NCBI RefSeq assembly: GCF_014635725.1
Contig: NZ_BMDJ01000003.1
Location: forward strand, 62,001-126,000
Length of the DNA stretch: 64,000 nucleotides
Reading direction: 5' to 3'
DNA from: Pedobacter mendelii
Lineage (GTDB): Bacteria; Bacteroidota; Bacteroidia; Sphingobacteriales; Sphingobacteriaceae
Positions 57,008 to 64,000 of the stretch are shown here, piece by piece. Numbering within the stretch: position 1 is the stretch's first letter; every line of letters starts with the position of its first letter. A program made the position numbers and the translations under genes. Below the pieces are notes generated by a model. The model saw only the letters and a program-made list of their open reading frames with translations, made no database searches and was not told the origin of the DNA.

Positions 57008-57410
57008 TTAAAAAGCATCGAACCATAGTTTGGTCGTTAATAAATCTACTCCTTGACTAGCGACTGTATTTTTATATCTTGTACCATTTAATGATTGTTC
57101 TGTACCCGGATAAATAAACCGAACAGGAATCTTCCTGGTTAAAACGGTATTTACCCATGTGCTTGTTATCTGTATCGTCGCTGATAAATAAATTGCCATC
57201 TGCTTTAATTTCATCTAAAACGGATTTTGATTTTGCCGCATCTTTATCAGCAATTCGCAATGCGATACGAAGCCTTAAAGAATTAGCTAATTTTTTCCAT
57301 CTGGCAATATTCCTACTATAAATCACGTCACCTCCAATTGCTTTCCCAGCAGTATCTAAATTATTTTTCGCAGTTTTTAAATCCTCAAAGAAGCCAAAAT
57401 AAACATCCTT
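57008..57410 (-). pseudogene. SusD/RagB-like lipoprotein gene fragment (frameshifted)
   Basis: Only the C-terminal ~130 codons survive, in two frames. The first part reads FGFFEDLKTAKNNLDTAGKA, GDVIYSRNIARWKKLANSLR and LRIALRIADKDAAKSKSVL, the hallmark middle-to-C-terminal stretch of SusD-like proteins. After a frame change near 57120-57150 the second part reads RFIYPGTEQSLNGTRYKNTV, QGVDLLTTKLWFDAF, stop. The upstream side ends at an in-frame stop at 57411-57413. It is not similar enough to the intact SusD at 17214 to be a recent copy of it. It marks a former PUL lost at this site. Confidence 0.82.
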
Positions 57411-57559
57411 TTACTGGCTATATCGGTCCGGCTCAACAGGTAAATACTAAGATAATTTTGTGAAGGAATTTAATACTGAAATTAATAGTCTACTTACAAA
57501 ATAGTAAAAATTATTCTACTCCATCTAATTCCTATGCAAGCGAAAATCTTAATACTTCT

Positions 57560-57785
57560 GATTATTTTGCATTAAGATTCCCAATTAAATTTGGAATGAC
57601 GACTTTCTGAATAAGCTTGCGCTAGTTTTTAACGAATTCAGAACAGCATTAGATTATTTCGCATTAAGATTTCCAATTAAATTGGGAATGACGACTTTCT
57701 GAATAAGCTTGCGCTAGTTTTTAACGAATGCAGAACAGCATTAGATTATTTTGCGTTAAGATTACCAATTTAATTGGGAATGATT
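57560..57785. repeat. 92-bp tandem repeat, about 2.4 copies
   Basis: Units start at 57560, 57652 and 57744 (the last truncated). Each begins GATTATTTTGCATTAAGATT or close, then a partial palindrome around CCAATTAAATT, then GGAATGACGACTTTCTGAAT and a segment with AAGCTTGCGCTAG. Units 1 and 2 differ at only a few bases. The palindrome resembles the one at 32231-32251. No coding potential seen. Confidence 0.8.
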
Positions 57786-57923
57786 ACATGATGAGAAATG
57801 TGCCCAATACCACTAAAACACCTTTCCCCTCAAGCCGTATTTTCCGCGAAGGCAAATCTTAAAAGAACCTAATATGAATGAATCTATCGAATTAAAATTC
57901 CCAGTTAAATTGGATATAGCGGA

Positions 57924-59072
57924 TTACAAAGACAAATGTTTATGTAAATCCTCTACCCTTTCACAACCAAGCTGATCCATAACTTGTTTCAATTGAGTTT
58001 TAAGCATACCGATTGTATGATTGCCTCCTTCATTTCCTAAAGCACCTACGCCATACATAAAAGTTCTGCCTAAAAATGTAAAATCGGCACCTGCTGCAAT
58101 CGTTCTTGCTACATCAGGACCAGAACGAATTCCGCTGTCCATCATTACCGTAATTTTATCTTTATATTTTTCAGCAATTGGAACTAAGGGTTTAATGGAA
58201 GATTGGCCAGCATCAAGTTGTCTGCCACCATGATTCGAAACAATAACACCATCCAAACCAAGGCTTATCGCCATTTGAGCATCTTCTTCTGTTGCAACGC
58301 CTTTTAAAACCAGTTTACCTTTCCACTTATCGCGAATTGAAGAAATTCTTTCTGCATTTAATCTACCCGAAAAAGTTTTATTCATGTACAATCCGAGCTG
58401 TTTCATATTTAAACCTTTTGGCATGTAAGGTTTCATGGTTTCAAAAGCGGGCTGACCGTGGAACAATGTTCTCAATGCCCATTCTGGTCGACCTACAATT
58501 TGAAGCATATTTCTTATTGACATTTTTGGTGGCATAGCCAAACCGTTACGAATATCTCTAGGACGAAATCCAAAGCTCGGAACATCGCAAAGAATAACCA
58601 AAACCTTACATCCAGAAGCTTCAGCACGATTTATAATGTCGTCAGTAATATGACTTTCTGCAGGATGATATAATTGATACCAGGCGTTTCCTTCCGTTAT
58701 TTTCATTATGCTTTCTATTGACGATGTACTTACAGTACTCAGTACAAACGGAACATTATGCTCAAAAGCTGCCTTTGCTAAAATTTCTGGTGCGTTTGGC
58801 CAAATCAATCCTTGTAAACCAACTGGGGCAATTCCAAACGGAGCATCGTAAGTATGCCCAAAAAGTGTTGTTTTAAGCGAAACTTCTTTAAAATCTTTGA
58901 GATAATATGGTAATAATTCCAAATCTCTGATGTCTGATGTATTACGAAAAAGATTAACATCTTCATTACATCCTCCATCCAAATATTCGAATGCAAATCT
59001 TGGCATTTTTGATTTTGCCTTGTTTCGTAAATCATCTACCGAAGGATAATCAGTATTGTATTTCCAGCTCAT
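57924..59072 (-). CDS. lldD: FMN-dependent L-lactate dehydrogenase / alpha-hydroxy-acid oxidase
   Basis: A 382-aa flavoprotein of the FMN-dependent alpha-hydroxy-acid dehydrogenase family. Seen motifs: FAFEYLDGGCNEDVNLFRNT, APFGIAPVGLQGLIWP, the active-site SNHGGRQLDAGQ (catalytic His near 281) and the FMN-phosphate site MDSGIRSGPDVARTIAAGAD ... LGRTFMYG. It oxidises L-lactate to pyruvate and passes electrons to the respiratory chain. As last gene of the rhamnose operon (12 nt after the kinase) it would consume the L-lactate formed from lactaldehyde. Other 2-hydroxy acids are possible substrates, but the context favours L-lactate. Confidence 0.9.
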   Translation of the reverse strand: MSWKYNTDYPSVDDLRNKAKSKMPRFAFEYLDGGCNEDVNLFRNTSDIRDLELLPYYLKDFKEVSLKTTLFGHTYDAPFGIAPVGLQGLIWPNAPEILAKAAFEHNVPFVLSTVSTSSIESIMKITEGNAWYQLYHPAESHITDDIINRAEASGCKVLVILCDVPSFGFRPRDIRNGLAMPPKMSIRNMLQIVGRPEWALRTLFHGQPAFETMKPYMPKGLNMKQLGLYMNKTFSGRLNAERISSIRDKWKGKLVLKGVATEEDAQMAISLGLDGVIVSNHGGRQLDAGQSSIKPLVPIAEKYKDKITVMMDSGIRSGPDVARTIAAGADFTFLGRTFMYGVGALGNEGGNHTIGMLKTQLKQVMDQLGCERVEDLHKHLSL

Positions 59073-59084
59073 TTTTGTTTAAAT

Positions 59085-60470
59085 TTATAGTTGTGTGCTA
59101 CGTTGAATAGCAGAATAATACTTTAATTGAATGATATCAGTTGGTGCAGGGCTTTCATTCCACGCATCATTAATTGCGAGAGCAGTTCCTATTGCTGTAG
59201 CCTGAGATACTGATGAAGCATAAACTTCAATATCAGGAATTGCAGTAGCAAGCAGATGCATATAAATTGCATTTTTACCAAAACCTCCATCGACAAAAAT
59301 TCTTTTTACTCCTTCATTTAAAATTAGTTTAAGCGAATAAACCTGTTGTTTAACCAAATCGAAAATTAACTGATGATAAGCTTCTTCGGCCGTTTTGAAA
59401 AGATTTAAATCCCTATCCGGAAAGCCAGAATTTATTGAAAAATCAGTTTGAAGTAAAGCATTTTCAGTAATTTTATTAGCAAGGTTTAAAACCATTCCCG
59501 GGTTAAATTTCAGGTGTTTAAAAATGTAAGCTGCCCTATCAAAATGGTCTGCAATTCTTTTTAGCTGAATTTCGTGTTCATTACCTGCAAAAATCCGTGA
59601 TGCTTTTACCGCTTTTCCTTTATAATGCATGTAGCAAAGACAATCTTGTTTAAGCTCTGTTTCTGTTAGCTTTTCCTGGTTAAAAGGATTTAAACTAATG
59701 CACCAGGTTCCGGTTGAAAGTAATATAAATGGTGTTGAAAAATTCGCAAGATAAGGAATTAATGCTGCTGAACTATCATGCAAGCCAACACCAACCTTTA
59801 TATTATGTCCTTGAAAATTTGTTCCTAAACTTGAATCTGCAGGTGTAAATTTACCAAATTTCTTATCAAATTCTTCAATTGAGACCCAACTATGGTATTC
59901 ATTTTTTTCGAAATCCCATAGTTGTGTATGGCAGCCAATGCTTGTAATATCTGCAACGGCCTTACCAGTAATCAGGTAACTTAAATATTGTGGTAAATGC
60001 AAGGCATACTTAACTCTTGCAAAAATTTCGGGTTTCTCTTTTTTCAACCGATAAAATTGCATACCAGAATTAAGGCTCCCTAAAATTGGCGAAGCTGTTT
60101 CTAATGAAATCTTTTCTTCGCCACCATAAGTTGAATAAAACTCTTTTTTTAAATCTTCGGGATATTCTTTCAGGTAATTATAAAGTGGTGTTAGCGGCTC
60201 GCCTTTTTCATCAAGATAGACGAAACTTGCCCCATAAGTTGAAAAGTTGATGGCTTTAATATCGTACTCTTTCAGCTGAAATACCTGATTTAAGGAATCG
60301 TATACCGAAGAGCGCAAACTTTCAAGGTTTTCGCAAGGGTCACCATCTTCATCTTTTGTTTCTACAAAACGAGCAGAACGTTCGTAAACGATGTTGTAAT
60401 TTTCATCAATCAGAAACAATTTTTTATTCGTTTTCCCAACATCAAATATCGCTGCAACGGTTTTTGGCAT
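59085..60470 (-). CDS. rhaB: FGGY-family carbohydrate kinase, probable L-rhamnulokinase
   Basis: A 461-aa sugar kinase of the ASKHA fold. The phosphate-1 loop is AAIFDVGKTNKKLFL (residues 5-19), with the FGGY N-terminal features INFSTYGASFVYLDE and SIGCHTQLWDF, the catalytic-Asp segment VGVGLHDSSAALIPYL, and the C-terminal adenosine motif FVDGGFGKNAIYMHLLA. It phosphorylates a ketose; between rhamnose isomerase and lactate dehydrogenase the substrate is most likely L-rhamnulose (product L-rhamnulose-1-phosphate). It starts 18 nt after rhaA. L-fuculose is the alternative substrate but no fucose genes are present. Confidence 0.87.
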   Translation of the reverse strand: MPKTVAAIFDVGKTNKKLFLIDENYNIVYERSARFVETKDEDGDPCENLESLRSSVYDSLNQVFQLKEYDIKAINFSTYGASFVYLDEKGEPLTPLYNYLKEYPEDLKKEFYSTYGGEEKISLETASPILGSLNSGMQFYRLKKEKPEIFARVKYALHLPQYLSYLITGKAVADITSIGCHTQLWDFEKNEYHSWVSIEEFDKKFGKFTPADSSLGTNFQGHNIKVGVGLHDSSAALIPYLANFSTPFILLSTGTWCISLNPFNQEKLTETELKQDCLCYMHYKGKAVKASRIFAGNEHEIQLKRIADHFDRAAYIFKHLKFNPGMVLNLANKITENALLQTDFSINSGFPDRDLNLFKTAEEAYHQLIFDLVKQQVYSLKLILNEGVKRIFVDGGFGKNAIYMHLLATAIPDIEVYASSVSQATAIGTALAINDAWNESPAPTDIIQLKYYSAIQRSTQL

Positions 60471-60488
60471 TTTTTTCCCCTGTTTAAA

Positions 60489-61772
60489 TTATAAGCCCGT
60501 AGCAACGGTTCCTAAGCCTCTGTCTTTTACTAAATTCTGGCGAACGCTAAGTTCACGATATAAACCAATTGGCGATAAAGCTGCATTTGTTCTTAATCTC
60601 GCCTCCGCAATCAAAGCCCTTAAATCACTACGGAAGGTATTTTGCAAAATTTCCTGTGCTTTGGCCACATCATTATTATCTTGAGCAGTATTTAAGGCTT
60701 TCCTATCAACCAATAAAGCTTGTGCGTATGCAATCATAATGGCTTCAACAGATTGCAATAAATCTTCTAAAGGATCTTTCACGTTGTGAGAAGCATCAAT
60801 CATCCAGCCTAAATCTTTTGCATGATTCATTCCTTTTGCATCCATACCTTCAACTAATTCGTTAAAAATTAAAAAAAGTTGATAAGGCTTAATGCTACCG
60901 GCAGTTAAATCGTCGTCTCCATATTTAGAGTCATTGAAGTGAAAACCACCCAATTTGCCTTCCATTAAAAGTAGAGAAACAATCTGTTCAATATTCGCAT
61001 TTGGCAAATGGTGACCTAAATCTACTAATGTATATGCTTTTTTACCAAGTTTAGAAGCGTAAAGAAGCGATTGTCCCCAATCGCCAACCGTAGTTGAATA
61101 GAAATTCGGTTCGAAGGCTTTGTACTCAACAAACATTTTCCAGTTATCGGGCAAAGCAGAATAAACTTCCTGTAAACTCTCTAAAGTATTTTCGAATGCT
61201 TTACGAAAATTCAACTGACCAGGAAAACAAGAACCATCTGCAAGCCAAACCGTTAGCGCATCAGACCCTAAAGCAATTCCATGTTTTATTACTTCGACGT
61301 TATGTTCAATCGCTTGCTTGCGAATGGCTGCATTTACATTTTGCAAAGAACCAAATTTATAACTGTATGCACTACCAGCCTGATCTTGAAATGTATTTGA
61401 GTTCATGGCATCGAACTTCAAGCCATAACCTGAAGCAAGCTTTTTTAAAGCTTCTGCGTTTTGAGGAATATCCCATGGAATGTGTAAAGAGATTGCGCCA
61501 CTTGCGCCGTTTAAAGCATGAAGCAAACCAACGTCTTCAATTTTTTCTTCAATTGTCCGGGGTTCGCCACCTGTAATGGCAAATCTTCCAAAACGTGTTC
61601 CACCGGTGCCTAATGCCCAACTTGGTATTGCGATTTGAAAATCAACAAGTTTTTGAATGACACTTTCTAAATCAATGTGCGACCATTCTTCCTTTAAAAA
61701 GTTAAGCTTGCGCTGATGGGAGGTTAAAAGGGAATCGTTATGTTGTTCTATTTGGTTACGCTCGATATTCAT
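60489..61772 (-). CDS. rhaA: L-rhamnose isomerase (RhaI type)
   Basis: A 427-aa metal-dependent TIM barrel isomerase converting L-rhamnose to L-rhamnulose in the cytoplasm. It resembles the Pseudomonas stutzeri/RhaI class rather than E. coli RhaA. Recognisable stretches are ELGT-like WALGTGGTRFGRF, SLHIPWDI, the metal ligands Glu in MFVEYKAFEPNFY, Asp in TLVDLGHHLP, His and Asp in GFHFNDSKYGDDDL, and Asp in GWMIDASHNVKDP. The length is normal for the class. It is separated from the upstream aldolase/dehydrogenase gene by 106 nt that includes a strong hairpin, and from the kinase by 18 nt. Confidence 0.9.
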   Translation of the reverse strand: MNIERNQIEQHNDSLLTSHQRKLNFLKEEWSHIDLESVIQKLVDFQIAIPSWALGTGGTRFGRFAITGGEPRTIEEKIEDVGLLHALNGASGAISLHIPWDIPQNAEALKKLASGYGLKFDAMNSNTFQDQAGSAYSYKFGSLQNVNAAIRKQAIEHNVEVIKHGIALGSDALTVWLADGSCFPGQLNFRKAFENTLESLQEVYSALPDNWKMFVEYKAFEPNFYSTTVGDWGQSLLYASKLGKKAYTLVDLGHHLPNANIEQIVSLLLMEGKLGGFHFNDSKYGDDDLTAGSIKPYQLFLIFNELVEGMDAKGMNHAKDLGWMIDASHNVKDPLEDLLQSVEAIMIAYAQALLVDRKALNTAQDNNDVAKAQEILQNTFRSDLRALIAEARLRTNAALSPIGLYRELSVRQNLVKDRGLGTVATGL

Positions 61773-61838
61773 TGGTCTATTTGATTAAAACAGCTTGCAA
61801 AAAACAAACTGAGGTTAGGTAATATTTAATTCTTTGTT

Positions 61839-61862
61839 TCGGTCTGTGCGGACACAGACCGA
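61839..61862. promoter_or_regulatory. Strong intercistronic hairpin in the rhamnose operon
   Basis: TCGGTCTGTG (61839-61848) pairs perfectly with CACAGACCGA (61853-61862) around a 4-nt loop. It lies between the aldolase/dehydrogenase stop and rhaA. No T-run follows on the minus strand, so an mRNA processing or stabilising element is likelier than a terminator. Confidence 0.5.
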
Positions 61863-61878
61863 GGAGAAGAATATGTCC

Positions 61879-63999
61879 TTATCTTACAAATGCCATGGCA
61901 ACACCACCATCAACATTTAAAACATTTCCTGTCGATTTTTGTAATAAGCCGCCAACGAAGGCAAAACAAGCATTTGCAATATCTTCAGGCAAAATAATTT
62001 GATTTAATAAAGTACGTTTAGCATAATAAGCAGGCAATTCTGCAACAGTAATGCCATATGCTTTAGCTCTGCCTTCTGCCCAGCCACCTGCCCAGATATT
62101 ACTGTCGCTGATTACCGCATCAGGGTTTACAACGTTAACACGAATATTATCTGCACCCAATTCAGCTGCATTTAATCTGCTTAAATGTAGTTGCGCTGCT
62201 TTTGCACTACCATAACCTGCATTATTTGGTCCGCTTACCAATGCATTCTTACTTACAATATTAATGATATCGCCGCCAATACCTTGCTTTTGCATCGTAT
62301 TTGTTGCAGCCTGAGTAATAAAAAACTGACCTTTAACTAAAACATCGTACAATAAATCCCAATCTTTTTCGGTGTGGTCGCCAATTGTTTTCGAAATGGA
62401 TAAACCTGCATTATTTATAACGATATCAATACCGCCGAAAGCCAGTGCTGCTGAATCAAAAGCAGCATTAATATCTGCCTGGCTGGTTACATTTAAAATA
62501 GCAGTTGCGTAAGAATCTTTTCCAAACTGAGTTTCAAATTCTTCACCGGCAGCTTCTAACCGTTCGGCGTTCATGTCATTTAAAATCACCACACCACCTT
62601 CAGCAACAAATTTCTTTGCAATTGCCTTTCCAATTCCACCGGCACTACCTGTAATTAAGGCAATTTTTCCGGTTAGCGGTTTTGGTTTCGGCATACGTTG
62701 TAATTTTGCTTCCTCTAATAACCAGTATTCGATATTAAAAGCTTCCTGATGGGGCAATGAAGTATATTCTGAAATGGCTTCAGCACCTTTCATCACATTG
62801 ATGGCGTTGGTATAGAATTCTGCTGCTACTCTCGCGGTTTGTTTATCTTTAGAAAAAGTAAACATTCCGATTCCGGGATATAAAATTACAACCGGATTGG
62901 TGTCGCGTATCGCCGGACTATTCGGATGTTTGCAAGTTTCATAATAATCCGTGTACATTGCCCTGTAAGCCTCGAAAGCGGGTTCTAAAGTTTCCTTTAA
63001 AGATTTTGTATCTGATAAATCAGCATCTGCTGTTAGCGTTAAAACCAGCGGACTGATTTTAGTTCTTAAAAAATGATCAGGGCAACTGGTACCCATAGGT
63101 GCTAAACGGCTTAAATCATTTGAGTTAATGAATTCCAAAACACGGGCATCATCCGTAAAATGACCAATCATGTGTTGTTTTGAAGAACATAATCCACGTA
63201 AAACGGGTGCTAATGTTGCAGCTTGTTTTTTGCGCTTATCAGCCTCTGCACTTTCTATTTTTTGTCCACCAAAAACCGGAGCTTTTTTACCATAATTCTG
63301 AGCTAAATAGTCTGAACAGATTTCGATAACATCTAAAGTATTTACATAGCTTTCGTAAGCTGTATCGCCCCAGGTAAATAAACCATGAGAACCTAGCATA
63401 ATTCCACGAATTCCAGGATTTTCATCAAGGCATTTTTTCAAAGTTAAGCCCAATTCAAAACCAGGTTTTTTCCATTCTACCCAACCGATTGTACCACCAA
63501 ATAATTCTTCAGTAATTTTTTTCCCATCTTTTGCTGCTGCAATGGCGATAGCGGCATCAGGATGCAAATGGTCGATATGCGCAAAAGGTAAAAATCCGTG
63601 TAATGGTGTGTCAATTGATGGTGCTTTTGAGCTTAAATCGAAAATACAATGGTTAAACAATTCAACCATTTCATCTTCATGTTCTACACCGCGATAAATA
63701 TTTTTCAAACTCCTTAATCTATCGACGTAAAGCGCAGCAAGACCACTTTTTTTCAATGTACCTAAATCGCCACCCGAACCTTTAACCCACATTACTTCAG
63801 TTTCTGAACCTGTTAGCGGGTCTTTTTCTAATAATTTACACGATGTATTGCCTCCGCCATAATTTGTTAAACGTAAATCGGCACCTAATAAATTAGAGCG
63901 ATAGATTAACAGTGCAACTTCATCTCCGGCTAATTTTGCAGCCTCTTCTTCATCCCATAAGTAGCTTACGTACTTATAATTTGTTTCTTTAACAGACAT
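61879..63999 (-). CDS. Bifunctional rhamnulose-1-phosphate aldolase / lactaldehyde dehydrogenase
   Basis: A 706-aa fusion. The N-terminal ~400 residues form a class II aldolase domain (NYGGGNTSCKL, FLPFAHIDHLHPDAAIAIA, MLGSHGLFTWG with zinc-binding His residues), splitting L-rhamnulose-1-phosphate into DHAP and L-lactaldehyde. The C-terminal ~260 residues form a short-chain dehydrogenase (cofactor loop ITGSAGGIGKAIAKKF near 450, NDMNAERLE, catalytic IVSKNALVSG ... YGSAKAA near 598), oxidising lactaldehyde to L-lactate. This type is often called RhaE-RhaW or RhaEW. The ATG at 63999 yields a complete N-terminus at the very edge of the window. It is the first visible gene of the rhamnose operon; the promoter lies outside. 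Confidence 0.92.
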   Translation of the reverse strand: MSVKETNYKYVSYLWDEEEAAKLAGDEVALLIYRSNLLGADLRLTNYGGGNTSCKLLEKDPLTGSETEVMWVKGSGGDLGTLKKSGLAALYVDRLRSLKNIYRGVEHEDEMVELFNHCIFDLSSKAPSIDTPLHGFLPFAHIDHLHPDAAIAIAAAKDGKKITEELFGGTIGWVEWKKPGFELGLTLKKCLDENPGIRGIMLGSHGLFTWGDTAYESYVNTLDVIEICSDYLAQNYGKKAPVFGGQKIESAEADKRKKQAATLAPVLRGLCSSKQHMIGHFTDDARVLEFINSNDLSRLAPMGTSCPDHFLRTKISPLVLTLTADADLSDTKSLKETLEPAFEAYRAMYTDYYETCKHPNSPAIRDTNPVVILYPGIGMFTFSKDKQTARVAAEFYTNAINVMKGAEAISEYTSLPHQEAFNIEYWLLEEAKLQRMPKPKPLTGKIALITGSAGGIGKAIAKKFVAEGGVVILNDMNAERLEAAGEEFETQFGKDSYATAILNVTSQADINAAFDSAALAFGGIDIVINNAGLSISKTIGDHTEKDWDLLYDVLVKGQFFITQAATNTMQKQGIGGDIINIVSKNALVSGPNNAGYGSAKAAQLHLSRLNAAELGADNIRVNVVNPDAVISDSNIWAGGWAEGRAKAYGITVAELPAYYAKRTLLNQIILPEDIANACFAFVGGLLQKSTGNVLNVDGGVAMAFVR

Positions 64000-64000
64000 C

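Larger units (their letters stand above)
56890..57923. other. Decayed intergenic region (SusD remnant, inverted repeat, tandem repeat)
   Basis: About 1 kb between the helicase gene and the rhamnose operon with no intact gene. It holds a 13-bp inverted repeat (56967-57005), a frameshifted SusD fragment (57008-57410), a 92-bp tandem repeat (57560-57785) and short palindromes of the GGGAATGACG type. The remainder shows nothing recognisable. Confidence 0.7.

Noticed and set aside
57560-57785. Tandem repeat as a CRISPR or att site
   Set aside because: Units are 92 bp with no spacers, and no integrase, tRNA or cas gene is nearby.
61094-61576. 160-codon open frame on the plus strand inside the rhaA gene
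   Set aside because: It is antisense to a clearly conserved isomerase and has no recognisable domain; a frame shadow.
1-64000. tRNA, rRNA, insertion sequences or prophage genes
   Set aside because: Looked for cloverleaf-like segments, transposase motifs and integrases; none was recognised.

Overview
The window is an AT-rich chromosomal segment of a Bacteroidota bacterium, most likely a Sphingobacteriaceae member close to Pedobacter. Supporting signs are SusC/SusD pairs, a hybrid two-component regulator, a PorP/SprF plus T9SS type B adhesin locus, a GOB-like B3 metallo-beta-lactamase and Bacteroidota-type -7 (TAnnTTTG) promoter matches. The genus is an inference. No rRNA, tRNA, CRISPR array or insertion sequence was recognised.

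Region 1 (1-2208): the N-terminal part of a SusC-type receptor running off the left edge, divergent from an AraC-family regulator. It is probably the edge of a separate polysaccharide utilisation locus (PUL).

Region 2 (about 2210-29160): a complete, tightly packed PUL on the minus strand. In transcription order it reads GH31 (PA14-containing, alpha-xylosidase type), SusC, SusD, IPT/TIG surface-glycan-binding lipoprotein, two tandem clan GH-A glycosidases (one a lipoprotein), GH2, GH97, GH2 and GH3, with a one-protein hybrid two-component regulator (HTCS) upstream. The enzyme set resembles xyloglucan loci and would remove Xyl, Gal, Ara and Glc, but no classical endo-xyloglucanase (GH5, GH9 or GH74) is present. 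A 22-bp-period direct repeat in front of GH31 is a candidate HTCS operator. A 9-bp hairpin separates the binding-protein genes from the downstream hydrolase genes.

Region 3 (29411-32636): small accessory genes (a 66-aa protein, a lone receiver domain, an exported sugar-isomerase-like TIM barrel, a DUF808 membrane protein) and a structured intergenic stretch.

Region 4 (32581-48335): a type IX secretion module on the minus strand. It holds a 3286-aa repeat-built adhesin with a C-terminal T9SS type B sorting domain, a PorP/SprF protein and a PorE/OmpA-like lattice protein, ended by a good intrinsic terminator. Divergent from it is a P-loop NTPase with TPR-like helices whose C-terminus is out of frame.

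Region 5 (48342-56889): single genes: a cold-shock-like small protein, a GOB-like B3 beta-lactamase followed by a Gfo/Idh/MocA oxidoreductase, a ChaA-like cation/proton antiporter, a front-end-type fatty acid desaturase, a small membrane protein, a HAD-IIA phosphatase and a PIF1-like helicase with a TTG start.

Region 6 (56890-57923): a decayed zone with a frameshifted SusD fragment, a 13-bp inverted repeat and a 92-bp tandem repeat.

Region 7 (57924-63999): a minus-strand L-rhamnose catabolic operon: rhamnulose-1-phosphate aldolase/lactaldehyde dehydrogenase fusion, rhamnose isomerase, rhamnulokinase and L-lactate dehydrogenase. Together they convert rhamnose to DHAP and pyruvate.
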